Below, in pieces: positions 42,925 to 52,450 of a DNA stretch of 64,000 bases. This DNA comes from Planctomycetota bacterium (GTDB lineage: Bacteria; Planctomycetota; Planctomycetia; Gemmatales; Gemmataceae). The position numbers were made by a program, and so were the translations under genes. The first letter of the stretch is position 1. Each line of letters starts with the position of its first letter. The DNA lies in contig JAIOPV010000188.1 in NCBI GenBank assembly GCA_021413735.1, positions 62,001 through 126,000 on the forward strand, in the 5' to 3' direction. A model generated the notes under the pieces. The model was not told the origin of the DNA, ran no database searches, and saw nothing but the letters and a program-made list of their open reading frames with translations.

Positions 42925-43359
42925 CTACTCCCGCTCGCGCGGCGTCACGTCCGTGACCTCGATCTTCGTCACGAACGGCTTTCCCTCTTCGCCGCCGAAG
43001 TCCCGATCCGCTTGCCGGATGCGGCGCAGGCAGTGATCGTTCAGTCGATCGTACAGCGGGCGCAGATTCCGGCCCTCGACAGTGACCTTCCAGCTTTGCA
43101 GGCCGACGAATAACACCCAGAACTTGCCAGGCGAGAACTCGGACAGCACCCCCAAATAAACGTACTGAAGCGATACGACCGGCTCCTTTCCGCCGCGTTC
43201 GATGTCCAGCGCCTTGCAGCCCTTCGCCCACACCCAGCCGCACGGACCGACGTCCTGCCGGAGTTCCTTTTCCTCTTCGTCTTCGGGAACTGCCGGGTCG
43301 GTCTTTCCCGGTCTGCCGTTCAGAATGTCCTTCAAACTCCCGCCTTTATCGGCCGACAT
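42925..43359 (-). CDS. Hypothetical protein of the relaxase operon
   Basis: A 144-aa protein, charged N-terminus then a beta-rich part (PVVSLQYVYLGVLSEF, FWVLFVGLQSWKVTV) and NLRPLYDRLNDHCLRRIRQA. Its start overlaps the end of the relaxase gene by 14 bp, so the two are coupled. Not recognised. Confidence 0.65.
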   Translation of the reverse strand: MSADKGGSLKDILNGRPGKTDPAVPEDEEEKELRQDVGPCGWVWAKGCKALDIERGGKEPVVSLQYVYLGVLSEFSPGKFWVLFVGLQSWKVTVEGRNLRPLYDRLNDHCLRRIRQADRDFGGEEGKPFVTKIEVTDVTPRERE

Positions 43360-46192
43360 ACGCGATCTCCCTCTCTGGTTGCCGTTCCGTGATAGCAGCC
43401 GCGGCGCGGTCGCGCAATCGTTCGTAAGTGTCCTTCACCCGCTTCACCAGCGAGTGCGTGCGCTCGCGGATCGTTCGCTTCCGTTTCGGCTTCGGCGTCA
43501 TGAGTTCGGTCGCCGACTTCCGCGCGTCGTGACGCTGGATCGCGGCGCGGAGCTGCTCGGCGGCGAGGTCGCTGTACACCGTTGCCTTCTCCCGACCGCG
43601 GGACACTGACACGTAGAACTGCTCGGAGTTGATCGCCGGGACGGAGTTGCTCCCCATCGCGATGAGCACGCGGTCAACCGTCTTTCCCTGCGAAGCGTGG
43701 GACGTGGCGACGTAGCCGTGAGTGAGATGGCCGAATGCCTTCGAGACGACCCAGCCGTTGTTCAGTGCAATGTCGCCTTCTTTCGTGAACCCCGCGACCG
43801 TGTACTGGCTGCCGTTGTCGAGGCGGTGGGTTCCGGTGATGTCCTTGCCGTTGGCGGTGATGCGGATGGCGTCGCCTTCCGCGAGCCGGACGGTTTGCTC
43901 AGAGAGGACAGAGAAATATTCAGGCTTGCCAAGCCGATCTTTAGGATTCCAACTTGCGATTCTAACGCGGTCACCCGCCTTAAAAGTTCCGCTGTTTCGG
44001 TGGTACTGCAACACCTCGGTGCCGTCGTACCGCGCGACATCGCCCTTCTCAGCATCCGTCCAACCCAGAGCCCGAAGCTGTACGAAATCCCTCTCCTCAC
44101 CCTTCAGTCTCCCGTCTTCCTTTAACCGTTCGCGGATCTCTTCGGTGATGCGTTCACCCTCGACATGCGTGGGCGCCACGACCAGCACTGACTTGCCGGA
44201 ATGCACCGCAGCGAGGTAGTCGTCCACCAAGGGCTTGTCGCCATCGACCTCCTTCACCCAGCCGAGTCCGACGAGCTTATCATACCCGTCGAGAATGTCA
44301 CCCTCGGCGAGCGCGGCCACGGCCTGCTTGTACTGGCCGTGCTGGCGGCGGATGTCCTTCAGGCGGCCCACGGGAAGCCCGGCGAACTCCTGCAGCACGT
44401 TGAGCATGTCACCGTCGCGAGCCACGGAGCGATGTTGCTTGGGGTCACCCTGAAGCACGAGGCGGGCGTTCTGGTCCTTGGCCACATCCACGAGCCGGGA
44501 AAGATCGCGGATCGGGAGTTGCCCAGCTTCATCGACCCAGATCACGCCATTCGCAACCCCAGCCTGCCGGTCCTCGCTCGCGAGGAACGAGGCCACCGTA
44601 TCGGCGCGGCTGAAGCCCTCCCGGCGGAGGACACCGCGTGAGGCCTCGGCACCGGGAGCGAGGATTTCTACGGCGCGGTCGATGGACGCGAACGCCGACT
44701 TCACCGCGTGCGTTTTCCCCGTTCCAGCGTCACCGATGACCAGGACGACGCGGTCGGGGGAGCCGAGGACGTGATTGACCATGGCGGATTGTTCGGCAGA
44801 GAGATTGTCTACTTTAAGGCGGGTGATTGGTGATGCTAACGAACCGGATTGTACAGGCTTAGCTTTCGCTTGCCGTTCGGGGGAGAGTGTGGCAGTATCA
44901 GGCCGCTGGAGATGCAGCGGACTTGCATCATGGGGAGCAATCCCCTGCCCGGCGGCAGGCCGCTTCGATTCGTCGGGGCGGCCTTTTTGTTGACCTAGTG
45001 CGGAGAGTGTGGCAACCTCGCTCCCGCGCCGCTCAATTTGCTTCCCGAGAGGCCGCATCGTCCCCCTGCCATCACGAGCAAAGGCGATGATGCGGCTCTC
45101 CTCTCCCAGCACGTCCTTCGTCGTGGCTTCGCCGTTCTTCAGCAGCACGCCCTGACGCTTCGCTTCCTCGATCACCCCTTCCGGCGTCACCGACCCGATC
45201 CCGTGGCGGATGGCCGTCTCGTAGAGCTTGCGGTCCTCGACCACGCTGCGCCGCTCGAACAGGTGACCCATTGCGAACTGGACGGCATCCCGCTCGTTCG
45301 ACGCGTAAGACGGCAAGCCCTCCAGCCCGGCAAGCTGCTGGCGTTCCGGCTGAGTCAGCCGGCTGACGTAGTACCCGTTCAGGTCGTCTGCGAGTTCCTT
45401 CGCCTTGCCGAGCCGCGTCGTCGCGCCGAGCTTCGCCATCGCACCCGGTGAGGTGATGCCGAGCTTCTCGGCCACCATCTTGATGTAGTTCCGGCGGCGG
45501 GAGAACTTGTCGATCATCTCGCGAGAGATGCCTGCAACCTCGAACGCCTTCCCCTCACGCCGGATGCCGTAGCCCAGGTCGCGGAGGTTCGCTGCCAAGC
45601 GGTTGTGGTAAATTGCCTCGAACCACGGCGAGTCGTGCTTGATCTCGCCGATCTCCGCTGCCTTCCACTTGTCTTCAACAGGGTCAAAAGTTGCATTAAA
45701 AACAAAGACATGATCGTGCAACGACATGTCCGGGCGCTGGTCTTCGGCGCTGATGCGGGTGTCGCGGTGGGTGACTCGGTACGCAACCATGTTCCCCGTC
45801 GTGCGATTGCCGTTGGCACCGCCAACTCGGACGCGGGCCTGCATGTCCTTCTCGACGTAGCCCATCGTGTACGCGACGGCTTCGCGGTGAGCTGCTTCGA
45901 TGCGAGGGTCACCTGCGTTGCCCGCGCCCGCGAGTTCGCGCGCGATGCCGACCGACTTCGTGGAGTTGAACGTCATGTCGAGACCGACGCGACGGTTCTC
46001 GCGTGAGCCGCCGACGGTCAGGTCTTTCCCGGTGCGGGGATCGAGATTGTCGGCGAGGGAATCGAACTGCTCTGGGGACGTTGCTCCGGTCAGGCCAAGG
46101 AGTTCAGCACCTTTGCCGAGCCACTGGCCCGGAGACGTCGAGTAGTAATCGGTGCTGCGATAGTAGCTCTTCGCGGCGGCGGCGCTGGTCAT
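43346..46192 (-). CDS. MobF-family (TrwC/TraI-type) conjugative relaxase-helicase
   Basis: A 948-aa protein from the ATG at 46192; a TTG at 46216 is also possible. The N-terminal relaxase has paired tyrosines SYYRSTDYYS (about 9-18) and the HUH histidines in THRDTR and DMSLHDHVFVFN (about 140-165). The second half is a RecD-like SF1 helicase with Walker A VIGDAGTGKTHA, WVDEAGQL and VSVSRGREKATVYS. It would nick oriT, attach to the 5' end and unwind. It points away from a hairpin-rich 327-bp region, the natural place for oriT. Confidence 0.9.
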   Translation of the reverse strand: MTSAAAAKSYYRSTDYYSTSPGQWLGKGAELLGLTGATSPEQFDSLADNLDPRTGKDLTVGGSRENRRVGLDMTFNSTKSVGIARELAGAGNAGDPRIEAAHREAVAYTMGYVEKDMQARVRVGGANGNRTTGNMVAYRVTHRDTRISAEDQRPDMSLHDHVFVFNATFDPVEDKWKAAEIGEIKHDSPWFEAIYHNRLAANLRDLGYGIRREGKAFEVAGISREMIDKFSRRRNYIKMVAEKLGITSPGAMAKLGATTRLGKAKELADDLNGYYVSRLTQPERQQLAGLEGLPSYASNERDAVQFAMGHLFERRSVVEDRKLYETAIRHGIGSVTPEGVIEEAKRQGVLLKNGEATTKDVLGEESRIIAFARDGRGTMRPLGKQIERRGSEVATLSALGQQKGRPDESKRPAAGQGIAPHDASPLHLQRPDTATLSPERQAKAKPVQSGSLASPITRLKVDNLSAEQSAMVNHVLGSPDRVVLVIGDAGTGKTHAVKSAFASIDRAVEILAPGAEASRGVLRREGFSRADTVASFLASEDRQAGVANGVIWVDEAGQLPIRDLSRLVDVAKDQNARLVLQGDPKQHRSVARDGDMLNVLQEFAGLPVGRLKDIRRQHGQYKQAVAALAEGDILDGYDKLVGLGWVKEVDGDKPLVDDYLAAVHSGKSVLVVAPTHVEGERITEEIRERLKEDGRLKGEERDFVQLRALGWTDAEKGDVARYDGTEVLQYHRNSGTFKAGDRVRIASWNPKDRLGKPEYFSVLSEQTVRLAEGDAIRITANGKDITGTHRLDNGSQYTVAGFTKEGDIALNNGWVVSKAFGHLTHGYVATSHASQGKTVDRVLIAMGSNSVPAINSEQFYVSVSRGREKATVYSDLAAEQLRAAIQRHDARKSATELMTPKPKRKRTIRERTHSLVKRVKDTYERLRDRAAAAITERQPEREIAYVGR

Positions 46193-46519
46193 CCAGTTTG
46201 TGCGTATCAACGGCAACCCCGAGTTGGTTGCGGAATCCTATACGCGTCTGCCAAACCGCGCAACTGTCCAGTGCAGTGCAAGTCGTGAAATCGATGTGCT
46301 GGAACGGCTGTAGTGTTCTTCGCTTCATCCGATCACGTCCAAGTCCTTGTCATGGGAAGCTGCACCGGCAGCCGTGCCGGGCAAGCAGAGAATCGGTTCC
46401 CCCTGAAGGTTGCCCCCAATTCTCTGCTTGCCCGTCGCAAGAGCTCACGGCGCCGGCCGGTGCGGGCGCTGACCCACAAGGACACGATGGTCGTGTCCCG
46501 AAATAAAAGGAGAAAGAAC
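46193..46519. other. Hairpin-rich 327-bp region, candidate oriT
   Basis: No gene is supported. GGGCAAGCAGAGAAT (46379-46393) and its complement (46419-46433) form a perfect 15-bp inverted repeat with a 25-bp spacer. GGACACGA (46480-46487) and TCGTGTCC (46491-46498) form a tight stem. GC-rich dyads lie in between. The location beside a divergent relaxase gene supports an origin of transfer; no nic site was identified. Confidence 0.5.
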
Positions 46520-46786
46520 ATGTCTTCACCAGCAATTAAATTCCGCGACGGATGCCTGCAAGTGGTCGTTTGGCGCAACACCAGTACCAGCGGTCAGACC
46601 TACTACACCGCGACGCCCCAGCGATCCTACAAGCAGGGTGACGACACCTGGAAGGAAACCGACTCGCTCAACACCGACGATCTATTGGCCATGGCGGAAC
46701 TACTCCGCGAGGCTTACGACTGGATCAGGATGCAGAAGCGAGCCGACGCGAAGGGCCGCAAGGAGTCCGAGCAGAAGGTGAGTTGA
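46520..46786 (+). CDS. Small conserved plasmid/phage protein
   Basis: An 88-aa protein with IKFRDGCLQVVVWRNTS, YYTATPQRSYKQGDD and AMAELLREAYDWI: a four-strand plus helix layout often seen in small plasmid proteins that may bind ssDNA. AAAAGGAGAAAGAAC precedes the ATG. It is divergent from the relaxase, so it would be early in an incoming plasmid. Confidence 0.6.
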   Translation: MSSPAIKFRDGCLQVVVWRNTSTSGQTYYTATPQRSYKQGDDTWKETDSLNTDDLLAMAELLREAYDWIRMQKRADAKGRKESEQKVS

Positions 46787-46824
46787 AACCGTTTGCGGGA
46801 CCACCCGCAGCGTGATACGAAAAT

Positions 46825-46848
46825 GGGTGACAGCGGAGACTGTCACCC
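46825..46848 (+). promoter_or_regulatory. Leader hairpin
   Basis: GGGTGACAG (46825-46833) and CTGTCACCC (46840-46848) form a perfect nine-pair stem with loop CGGAGA, followed by ACCTCTTT. It could attenuate or end the transcript of the 46.5-kb gene before the 46.9-kb gene. Confidence 0.5.
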
Positions 46849-46879
46849 ACCTCTTTAACCTCAAGGATGAGTTGAGATT

Positions 46880-47197
46880 ATGACCGATATAAAACACGGA
46901 ACGAAACAGAAAGCAAGCCACACGCCCGGTACTTGGGAAGCCAACGGCAGCACGGTTATCGCGAGCAAGGAAAGCTTTCGCGCCCTGTTTGACTGCAAAC
47001 CTTTAAGGATGACGTTAAGTGCTGATGAATGCGCAGCCAACGCCCGCCTGATCGCCGCCGCTCCGGATCTGCTGGGGGCGTTGCAAGCCATATTGCAAGA
47101 CGCTGACGCAATCTCTTATGCCACACCACATTTGAGCGGTGACTATTGGGAAGAGGCCCGTGCCGCCATCGCCAAAGCCATAGGACTCGCCGCATGA
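46880..47197 (+). CDS. Phage-type hypothetical protein
   Basis: A 105-aa protein with SHTPGTWEANGSTVIA and ANARLIAAAPDLLGALQAIL, a pattern common in small phage and prophage proteins of unknown function. Its stop overlaps the ATG of the methyltransferase-helicase gene by ATGA. Confidence 0.65.
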   Translation: MTDIKHGTKQKASHTPGTWEANGSTVIASKESFRALFDCKPLRMTLSADECAANARLIAAAPDLLGALQAILQDADAISYATPHLSGDYWEEARAAIAKAIGLAA

Positions 47198-50100
47198 CCC
47201 GCCGCCCCGCCAAGCGGCCCGCAGGGCGTTCCCTTTTCGACGACGAACCAGACGAGCAACCCACCTTCGCCGAACGTGTCGGCGGTTCTAATCCTCCAGC
47301 CACGTCATTCGTCGAGCGTGTGAAGTCCAGCCCCGAACCCGTCCCGGAAGTCGTCCGCGGTCCCCCGATCTCCAGCGGCGAGAAGGGCAAGGCCCGCGAC
47401 ATCATCGCCGCGATCCGCACGCTTCACCAGGTCGAGCAGCGCGGCACACCCGCGACCCCGACGGAGCGGGAAGCTCTCGGCAAGTTCTGCGGATTCGGCC
47501 CTGTCGCCCTCTCGATCTTTCCGAACCCCGTCTCGGGCGTCTACAAGGACGAGTCGTGGCGGCCGATCGGCGAAGCGCTCAAGGATCTACTCCCCCCGGA
47601 CGAGTACGACAGCGCGAAGCGGACCACGTTCAACGCGTTCTACACCTCCCCAACCGTCATCACGGCGATGCACTCCGCCCTCGACCGTCTCGGCGTGCCC
47701 GAGAACGCGGTCGTTCTGGAGCCGGGCGCCGGGATCGGGAATTTCATCCGGCCCGGCAAGCGGTTCATCGGCGTCGAGCAGGACAGCATCTCGGGACGAA
47801 TCGCAAAGGCATTGCACCCGGATCAGGACATCCGCATCGAGGACTTCCAGCGGACCAAGCTGCCCCAACTGGACGCGGTGATCGGAAACGTCCCATTCGC
47901 GAACCTGAACCTCGACCACCACGGCCAGAAGTTCGCGCTGCACGACTACTTCATCGCCAAGTCAGTTGACTCACTGAAGCCCGGCGGCGTGCTGGCACTG
48001 GTCACGTCTCATTACACACTCGACAAGCAGAACGCCGCGAGCCGGGAGTATCTCGGCGACCGGGCCGACTTCCTCGGCGCCATTCGGTTGCCGTCGGATG
48101 CGTTCAAACGCGAGGGGACGGCGGTTGTCACGGACATCGTCTTCCTGCGGAAGCGCGGCCCCGGTGAGCCAGCCCGTCATGCCGATCCCGAATGGCTGAA
48201 GGCCGAGCTGACCGAGGTCGACGGCCGATCGCTGCCGATCAACCACTACTTCAAGGCGCACCCCGAGATGGTGCTGGGGACGTACAGCGGGAAGGATTCC
48301 CTTTACGGCGAGGGGTACTCGGTCCTGTCGAACGGCGATCTTGCCGAGCAGTTGAAGCAGGCGGTGGAGCGATTTCAGCGCGCGCCACAAACGCCAGCGT
48401 TTCCAGACGCTTCGGACGACGAAAAGCCCAAAACCGGCGATTCCGCGCGCACGGCCTTCGTTCCCCCTCCCCCCGATCCCCACGTCACCGAGGGCAGCTT
48501 CTTCGTCCACGAGCGCCGCATCCACCAACTCATGGACGGGCAATCCTCGCCCGTCGTCTACGGTGGCGGTGAACTCTGGGCCAATGGCGGGCTGGTCGGC
48601 CGACGGCTTGGCCATCTGATCGAGCTGCGGGATAAGGCCCGGTATGTCCTGCGTTCCCAAAACGAGGGTTGGCCTGAATCCGCACGCAACGAAGCCCGCC
48701 GGAAGCTGAACCTGGCCTACGACACTTTCAAATCCGCCTACGGGCCGATCAACAAGACGACGTTCTCCGAGACGAGCGACGGCACGACGATCCGCCGGAT
48801 GCCCAACCTTGTGAAGTTCCGGGAAGACCCGGACGCGATGCTGGTCATGGCGCTGGAGGAGTACGACGAGGAGACCGGCGAGGCGAAGAAGGCCCCGATC
48901 ATGCTCAAGGACGTGGTCGGGAAAACGCCGCCGATCACGACCGTCACCAGCGCCGAGGAGGGGTTGCTCGTCTCCCTCGACCACCGCGGCACGGTGGACC
49001 TGCCGTACATCGCGAAGCTCTACGGCAAGCCGGAGGAGAAGGTCATCGCCGAGCTGGGCGACCTGATCTACCGCGACCCCGAATCGAATCACTGGGAGAC
49101 CGCCGACGCGTACCTGTCGGGTAACGTCCGGGCGAAGCTCATTGCTGCCGAGAAAGGCGGGATCACCCGCAACATCGACGCCCTCCGTGCCGTGCAACCC
49201 GAGGACGTGCTGCCGGGCGACATTGACGCCAACCTCGGCGCCCCGTGGATTCCCGCTTCCGACATTCAGGCCTTCGCGGCTCATCTGTTCCAGGTTCCCG
49301 CGTCGTCAATGACCGTCGGCCATCTGGCGAAAGACGCGGTGTGGTCCGTGCAGGGTGACTACTCGGCCGAGCGGTCCGTCGCGGTCACCACCGACTACGG
49401 CACCCAGCGGGCCAGCGGCATCTGGCTGCTCGACCTCGCTCTCAACATGAAGTCCCCCGTCATCTACGATCCGGACCCCGACGACTCCGACAAGCGGGTC
49501 GTGAACCAGGAGGCCACGCTAGCCGCGAAGGAAAAGCAGAAGCAGATCAAGGAGCAGTTCCGCGGCTGGATCTTCGCCGACCCGGACCGCACCGAGCGGT
49601 TGGTGCGGACGTACAACGACACCTACAACAACCTGCGCCCGCGCCAGTTCGACGGCTCGCATCTCGATTTCCCGGGGATGTCGCAGGCGTATACGCTACG
49701 CCAGCACCAAAAGGACGCTGTGTGGCGAATCATGTCGGGCGGGAATACCCTGCTTGCTCATACGGTTGGCGCTGGAAAAACGGGCGCTATGGCAACCGGA
49801 GCAATGAAGCTGAAGCAGGCGGGGCTAGCGAAGAAGAGCCTGATCGCGGTCCCCAACCATCTCCTCGAACAGTTCGCCCGAGAGTTCCAGCAGTTCTACC
49901 CCAACGCGAAGTTGCTCGTGGCCGGGAAGGACGACTTCACGAAGGATCGCCGGAAATACCTAACCGCGAAGATCGCCAGTGGGGATTGGGACGCGATCAT
50001 CGTCACCCATTCGAGCTTCGAGCGCATAGGGATGTCACGCGACTATCAGGAGAAATTCCTCCGCGAGCAGATCGCTGAATACGACCAGTTGCTCATCGAC

Positions 50101-52398
50101 CGCGCCGCCGAGAAGGGGAATAACCGGAACATCATCAAGACGATCGAGAAGCAGAAGGCCGCGCGCGAGGGGAAGCTGAAAGACCTGCTCGCCAGCGACA
50201 AGAAGGATGACGGGTTGGTGTTCGATGAGCTGGGCGTGGATCACATTTTCATCGACGAAGCACACTATTTCAAAAACCTAGAGACGCCTACGAAGATGGA
50301 CCGCGTCGCGGGGATTCAGTCCGGCGGTTCCGAACGAGCGTTCGATCTGTTCATGAAGGCCCGCTACCTCCACGAGCAGCATCCCGGCCACGGCCTGACC
50401 TTCGCCACCGGCACGCCAATCAGCAACACGCTGGTCGAACTCTACACGATGCAACGCTTCCTCGACCCCGACGGGTTGCGGTCCCGCGGGATCGAGCACT
50501 TCGACGCATGGGCGGCGACATTCGGCGAAGTCGTCGAGACTATGGAGATCAGCCCCGATGGGAAGTCTCTGAAGCCGCGCAGCCGGTTCGCCAAGTTCGT
50601 GAACCTGCCAGAACTCCAGCAGATGTTCCGCCAGCCAGCCGATGTCCAGACCGCGGAAATGCTGAACCTGCCCACACCCAAGCTGGAAGGTGGTAAGCCC
50701 CACATCGTTGCCTGCCCGATGTCGGACGAGCAGCAGCGGTTGCAGGACGAGCTGGTCGCGCGGTACGAGCGCATCCGCACCCAGAAGGTCGATCCGCGAG
50801 AGGACAACGCACTGGCGATCACGACCGATGGCCGGAAGCTCGCCCTCGATGCCCGCATGCTCTCGGCGTCGGCTCCCGATTTCCCCGACTCGAAGATCAA
50901 CGCCCTCGTGGAGAACGTTTTCGCCATCTGGGAGCGAACGGCACCGGCCCGCAGCACGCAGATGATCTTCTCCGACATGGGCGTCAATCCCACGTCGTGG
51001 GGCTTCTCGGCTTACGAAGAGGTGACGCGCAAGCTCGTCGCCCGTGGTATCCCACGCGAGCAGATAGCAGTAATGGGCGATGCCGACTCCGACGCCAAGA
51101 AGCAGGCGCTGTTCGAGAAGGTCCGCAATGGCGTGGTCCGGGTGCTGATCGGTTCCACGTCGAAGATGGGGACCGGGACCAATGTGCAGAAGCGGCTGAT
51201 CGCGATGCACCACCTCGACGCACCGTGGAAGCCGGCCGAGGTCGAGCAACGGGACGGCCGCATCCTCCGGCAGGGCAACACGAACGCAGAGGTTTCGATC
51301 TATCGCTACGTCACGGAAGGGAGCTTCGACGCCTACATGTGGCAGGCGCTGGAGACGAAAGCGAGGTTCATCTCGCAGATCATGACCGGCGAATCCGGCG
51401 TCCGGCGCGCGGAAGACGTTGGCGGCCAGGAGCTGAGCTATGCCGAGGTGAAGGCCATCGCGTCAGGGAATCCCGCGGTGCTCACGCTCGCAGAAGCCGA
51501 CGCCGAGCTGCAGCGGCTCGGGGTGCTCCGAAGGAACCACGCCGACGAGCAGTACCTCGCCCGGAAGAACCTGCGCGAGTTGCCACAGAACATCGACCGG
51601 ATGGAGAAGCGGCTCGCGGCACTCGAAGCAGACTGGAAGACCGTATCCGGCGGAGATGCCGGGATCGTTACCGTCGGCGGCCGAAATCTTGCACCCAACG
51701 AGCCCGCATTTGGAGCGGCGCTGACACGTATCCCGGATTTCGTGGACCATCGCCGCCAGTTCCCGGTCGGGAAGTATCGCGGCCTGACGTTCGGGATCGA
51801 GCGCCACCCCGGCAGCGCGGCGGACGTGTACCTTGAGGGTGAGTCTTACCGCACGACCATGCTCTCGAAGGAATCGCAAGGCCCGCGGGCGGTGATGAAC
51901 GCGCTGGGGCGGCTCGCCACGTCCTACGAGGAGCGGATCGATGTGACCCGGCAGGATCTTACGCTGGCCCGTAACCAGCTCGCCGACTACGAGGCCCGGC
52001 TGGGGCGCCCGTTCAAGCACACGGCGTATACCGACGAGCTGACCGCACTGCGCGACCGGCTGAAGACGGCGCTGTCCGGCACCCCCGCCGAGGGCGAACC
52101 GACATCCGGGGAACTGGCCGAGCAGATCAAGGCGTTGAAAGCTGCACACGCAATCGAGGCGGCACCGGCACGGGTCAGGGCCGTGAAGAAGGCCGAACCG
52201 ATTCGCCGGAAACCGGTCGAGGAGCCGAAGGTTGAGGAACCCCCGGCGCCAGCGGAAGAACCGAAGCCCGAGGAGAAACCACCCGAAGAGGCGAAGCCTG
52301 AAGAGAAGCCGGATGACACACCGTCGGATGATGATGGCAAGCCGCCCGTTCGGTTCACACACCGGGTCAGGAAGGGCATTCAATTGCGGCTGTTCTGA
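47194..52398 (+). CDS. DarB-like DNA methyltransferase-helicase
   Basis: A 1734-aa protein. After a disordered start, an N6-adenine methyltransferase-like domain has motif I VVLEPGAGIGNFI (about 173-185) and GNVPFA (about 231) where NPPY/F is usual. An SF2 helicase follows: Walker A AHTVGAGKTGAMATG (about 854), DEAH in IFIDEAHYFKNL (about 1018), ATGTPISNTL (about 1071) and QRDGRILRQGNTN (about 1352). The C-terminus is Pro/Glu-rich. Phage P1 DarB shares this architecture and protects DNA from restriction. The ATG at 47194 overlaps the previous stop. Confidence 0.82.
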   Translation: MTRRPAKRPAGRSLFDDEPDEQPTFAERVGGSNPPATSFVERVKSSPEPVPEVVRGPPISSGEKGKARDIIAAIRTLHQVEQRGTPATPTEREALGKFCGFGPVALSIFPNPVSGVYKDESWRPIGEALKDLLPPDEYDSAKRTTFNAFYTSPTVITAMHSALDRLGVPENAVVLEPGAGIGNFIRPGKRFIGVEQDSISGRIAKALHPDQDIRIEDFQRTKLPQLDAVIGNVPFANLNLDHHGQKFALHDYFIAKSVDSLKPGGVLALVTSHYTLDKQNAASREYLGDRADFLGAIRLPSDAFKREGTAVVTDIVFLRKRGPGEPARHADPEWLKAELTEVDGRSLPINHYFKAHPEMVLGTYSGKDSLYGEGYSVLSNGDLAEQLKQAVERFQRAPQTPAFPDASDDEKPKTGDSARTAFVPPPPDPHVTEGSFFVHERRIHQLMDGQSSPVVYGGGELWANGGLVGRRLGHLIELRDKARYVLRSQNEGWPESARNEARRKLNLAYDTFKSAYGPINKTTFSETSDGTTIRRMPNLVKFREDPDAMLVMALEEYDEETGEAKKAPIMLKDVVGKTPPITTVTSAEEGLLVSLDHRGTVDLPYIAKLYGKPEEKVIAELGDLIYRDPESNHWETADAYLSGNVRAKLIAAEKGGITRNIDALRAVQPEDVLPGDIDANLGAPWIPASDIQAFAAHLFQVPASSMTVGHLAKDAVWSVQGDYSAERSVAVTTDYGTQRASGIWLLDLALNMKSPVIYDPDPDDSDKRVVNQEATLAAKEKQKQIKEQFRGWIFADPDRTERLVRTYNDTYNNLRPRQFDGSHLDFPGMSQAYTLRQHQKDAVWRIMSGGNTLLAHTVGAGKTGAMATGAMKLKQAGLAKKSLIAVPNHLLEQFAREFQQFYPNAKLLVAGKDDFTKDRRKYLTAKIASGDWDAIIVTHSSFERIGMSRDYQEKFLREQIAEYDQLLIDRAAEKGNNRNIIKTIEKQKAAREGKLKDLLASDKKDDGLVFDELGVDHIFIDEAHYFKNLETPTKMDRVAGIQSGGSERAFDLFMKARYLHEQHPGHGLTFATGTPISNTLVELYTMQRFLDPDGLRSRGIEHFDAWAATFGEVVETMEISPDGKSLKPRSRFAKFVNLPELQQMFRQPADVQTAEMLNLPTPKLEGGKPHIVACPMSDEQQRLQDELVARYERIRTQKVDPREDNALAITTDGRKLALDARMLSASAPDFPDSKINALVENVFAIWERTAPARSTQMIFSDMGVNPTSWGFSAYEEVTRKLVARGIPREQIAVMGDADSDAKKQALFEKVRNGVVRVLIGSTSKMGTGTNVQKRLIAMHHLDAPWKPAEVEQRDGRILRQGNTNAEVSIYRYVTEGSFDAYMWQALETKARFISQIMTGESGVRRAEDVGGQELSYAEVKAIASGNPAVLTLAEADAELQRLGVLRRNHADEQYLARKNLRELPQNIDRMEKRLAALEADWKTVSGGDAGIVTVGGRNLAPNEPAFGAALTRIPDFVDHRRQFPVGKYRGLTFGIERHPGSAADVYLEGESYRTTMLSKESQGPRAVMNALGRLATSYEERIDVTRQDLTLARNQLADYEARLGRPFKHTAYTDELTALRDRLKTALSGTPAEGEPTSGELAEQIKALKAAHAIEAAPARVRAVKKAEPIRRKPVEEPKVEEPPAPAEEPKPEEKPPEEAKPEEKPDDTPSDDDGKPPVRFTHRVRKGIQLRLF

Positions 52399-52450
52399 TG
52401 TGTCTCTCCCTCATCCCCCTCACCCCTGCCGAGGCCACCCCACTGACTTG

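Noticed and set aside
44880..45000. GC dyads within the relaxase gene, followed by TTTTTG on the plus strand
   Set aside because: They lie inside coding sequence of the inter-domain linker, on the opposite strand; no reason to call a separate terminator.
47971..49284. 437-codon minus-strand frame opposite the methyltransferase-helicase
   Set aside because: Composition and lack of ribosome binding site indicate a shadow; the plus-strand protein is clearly real.
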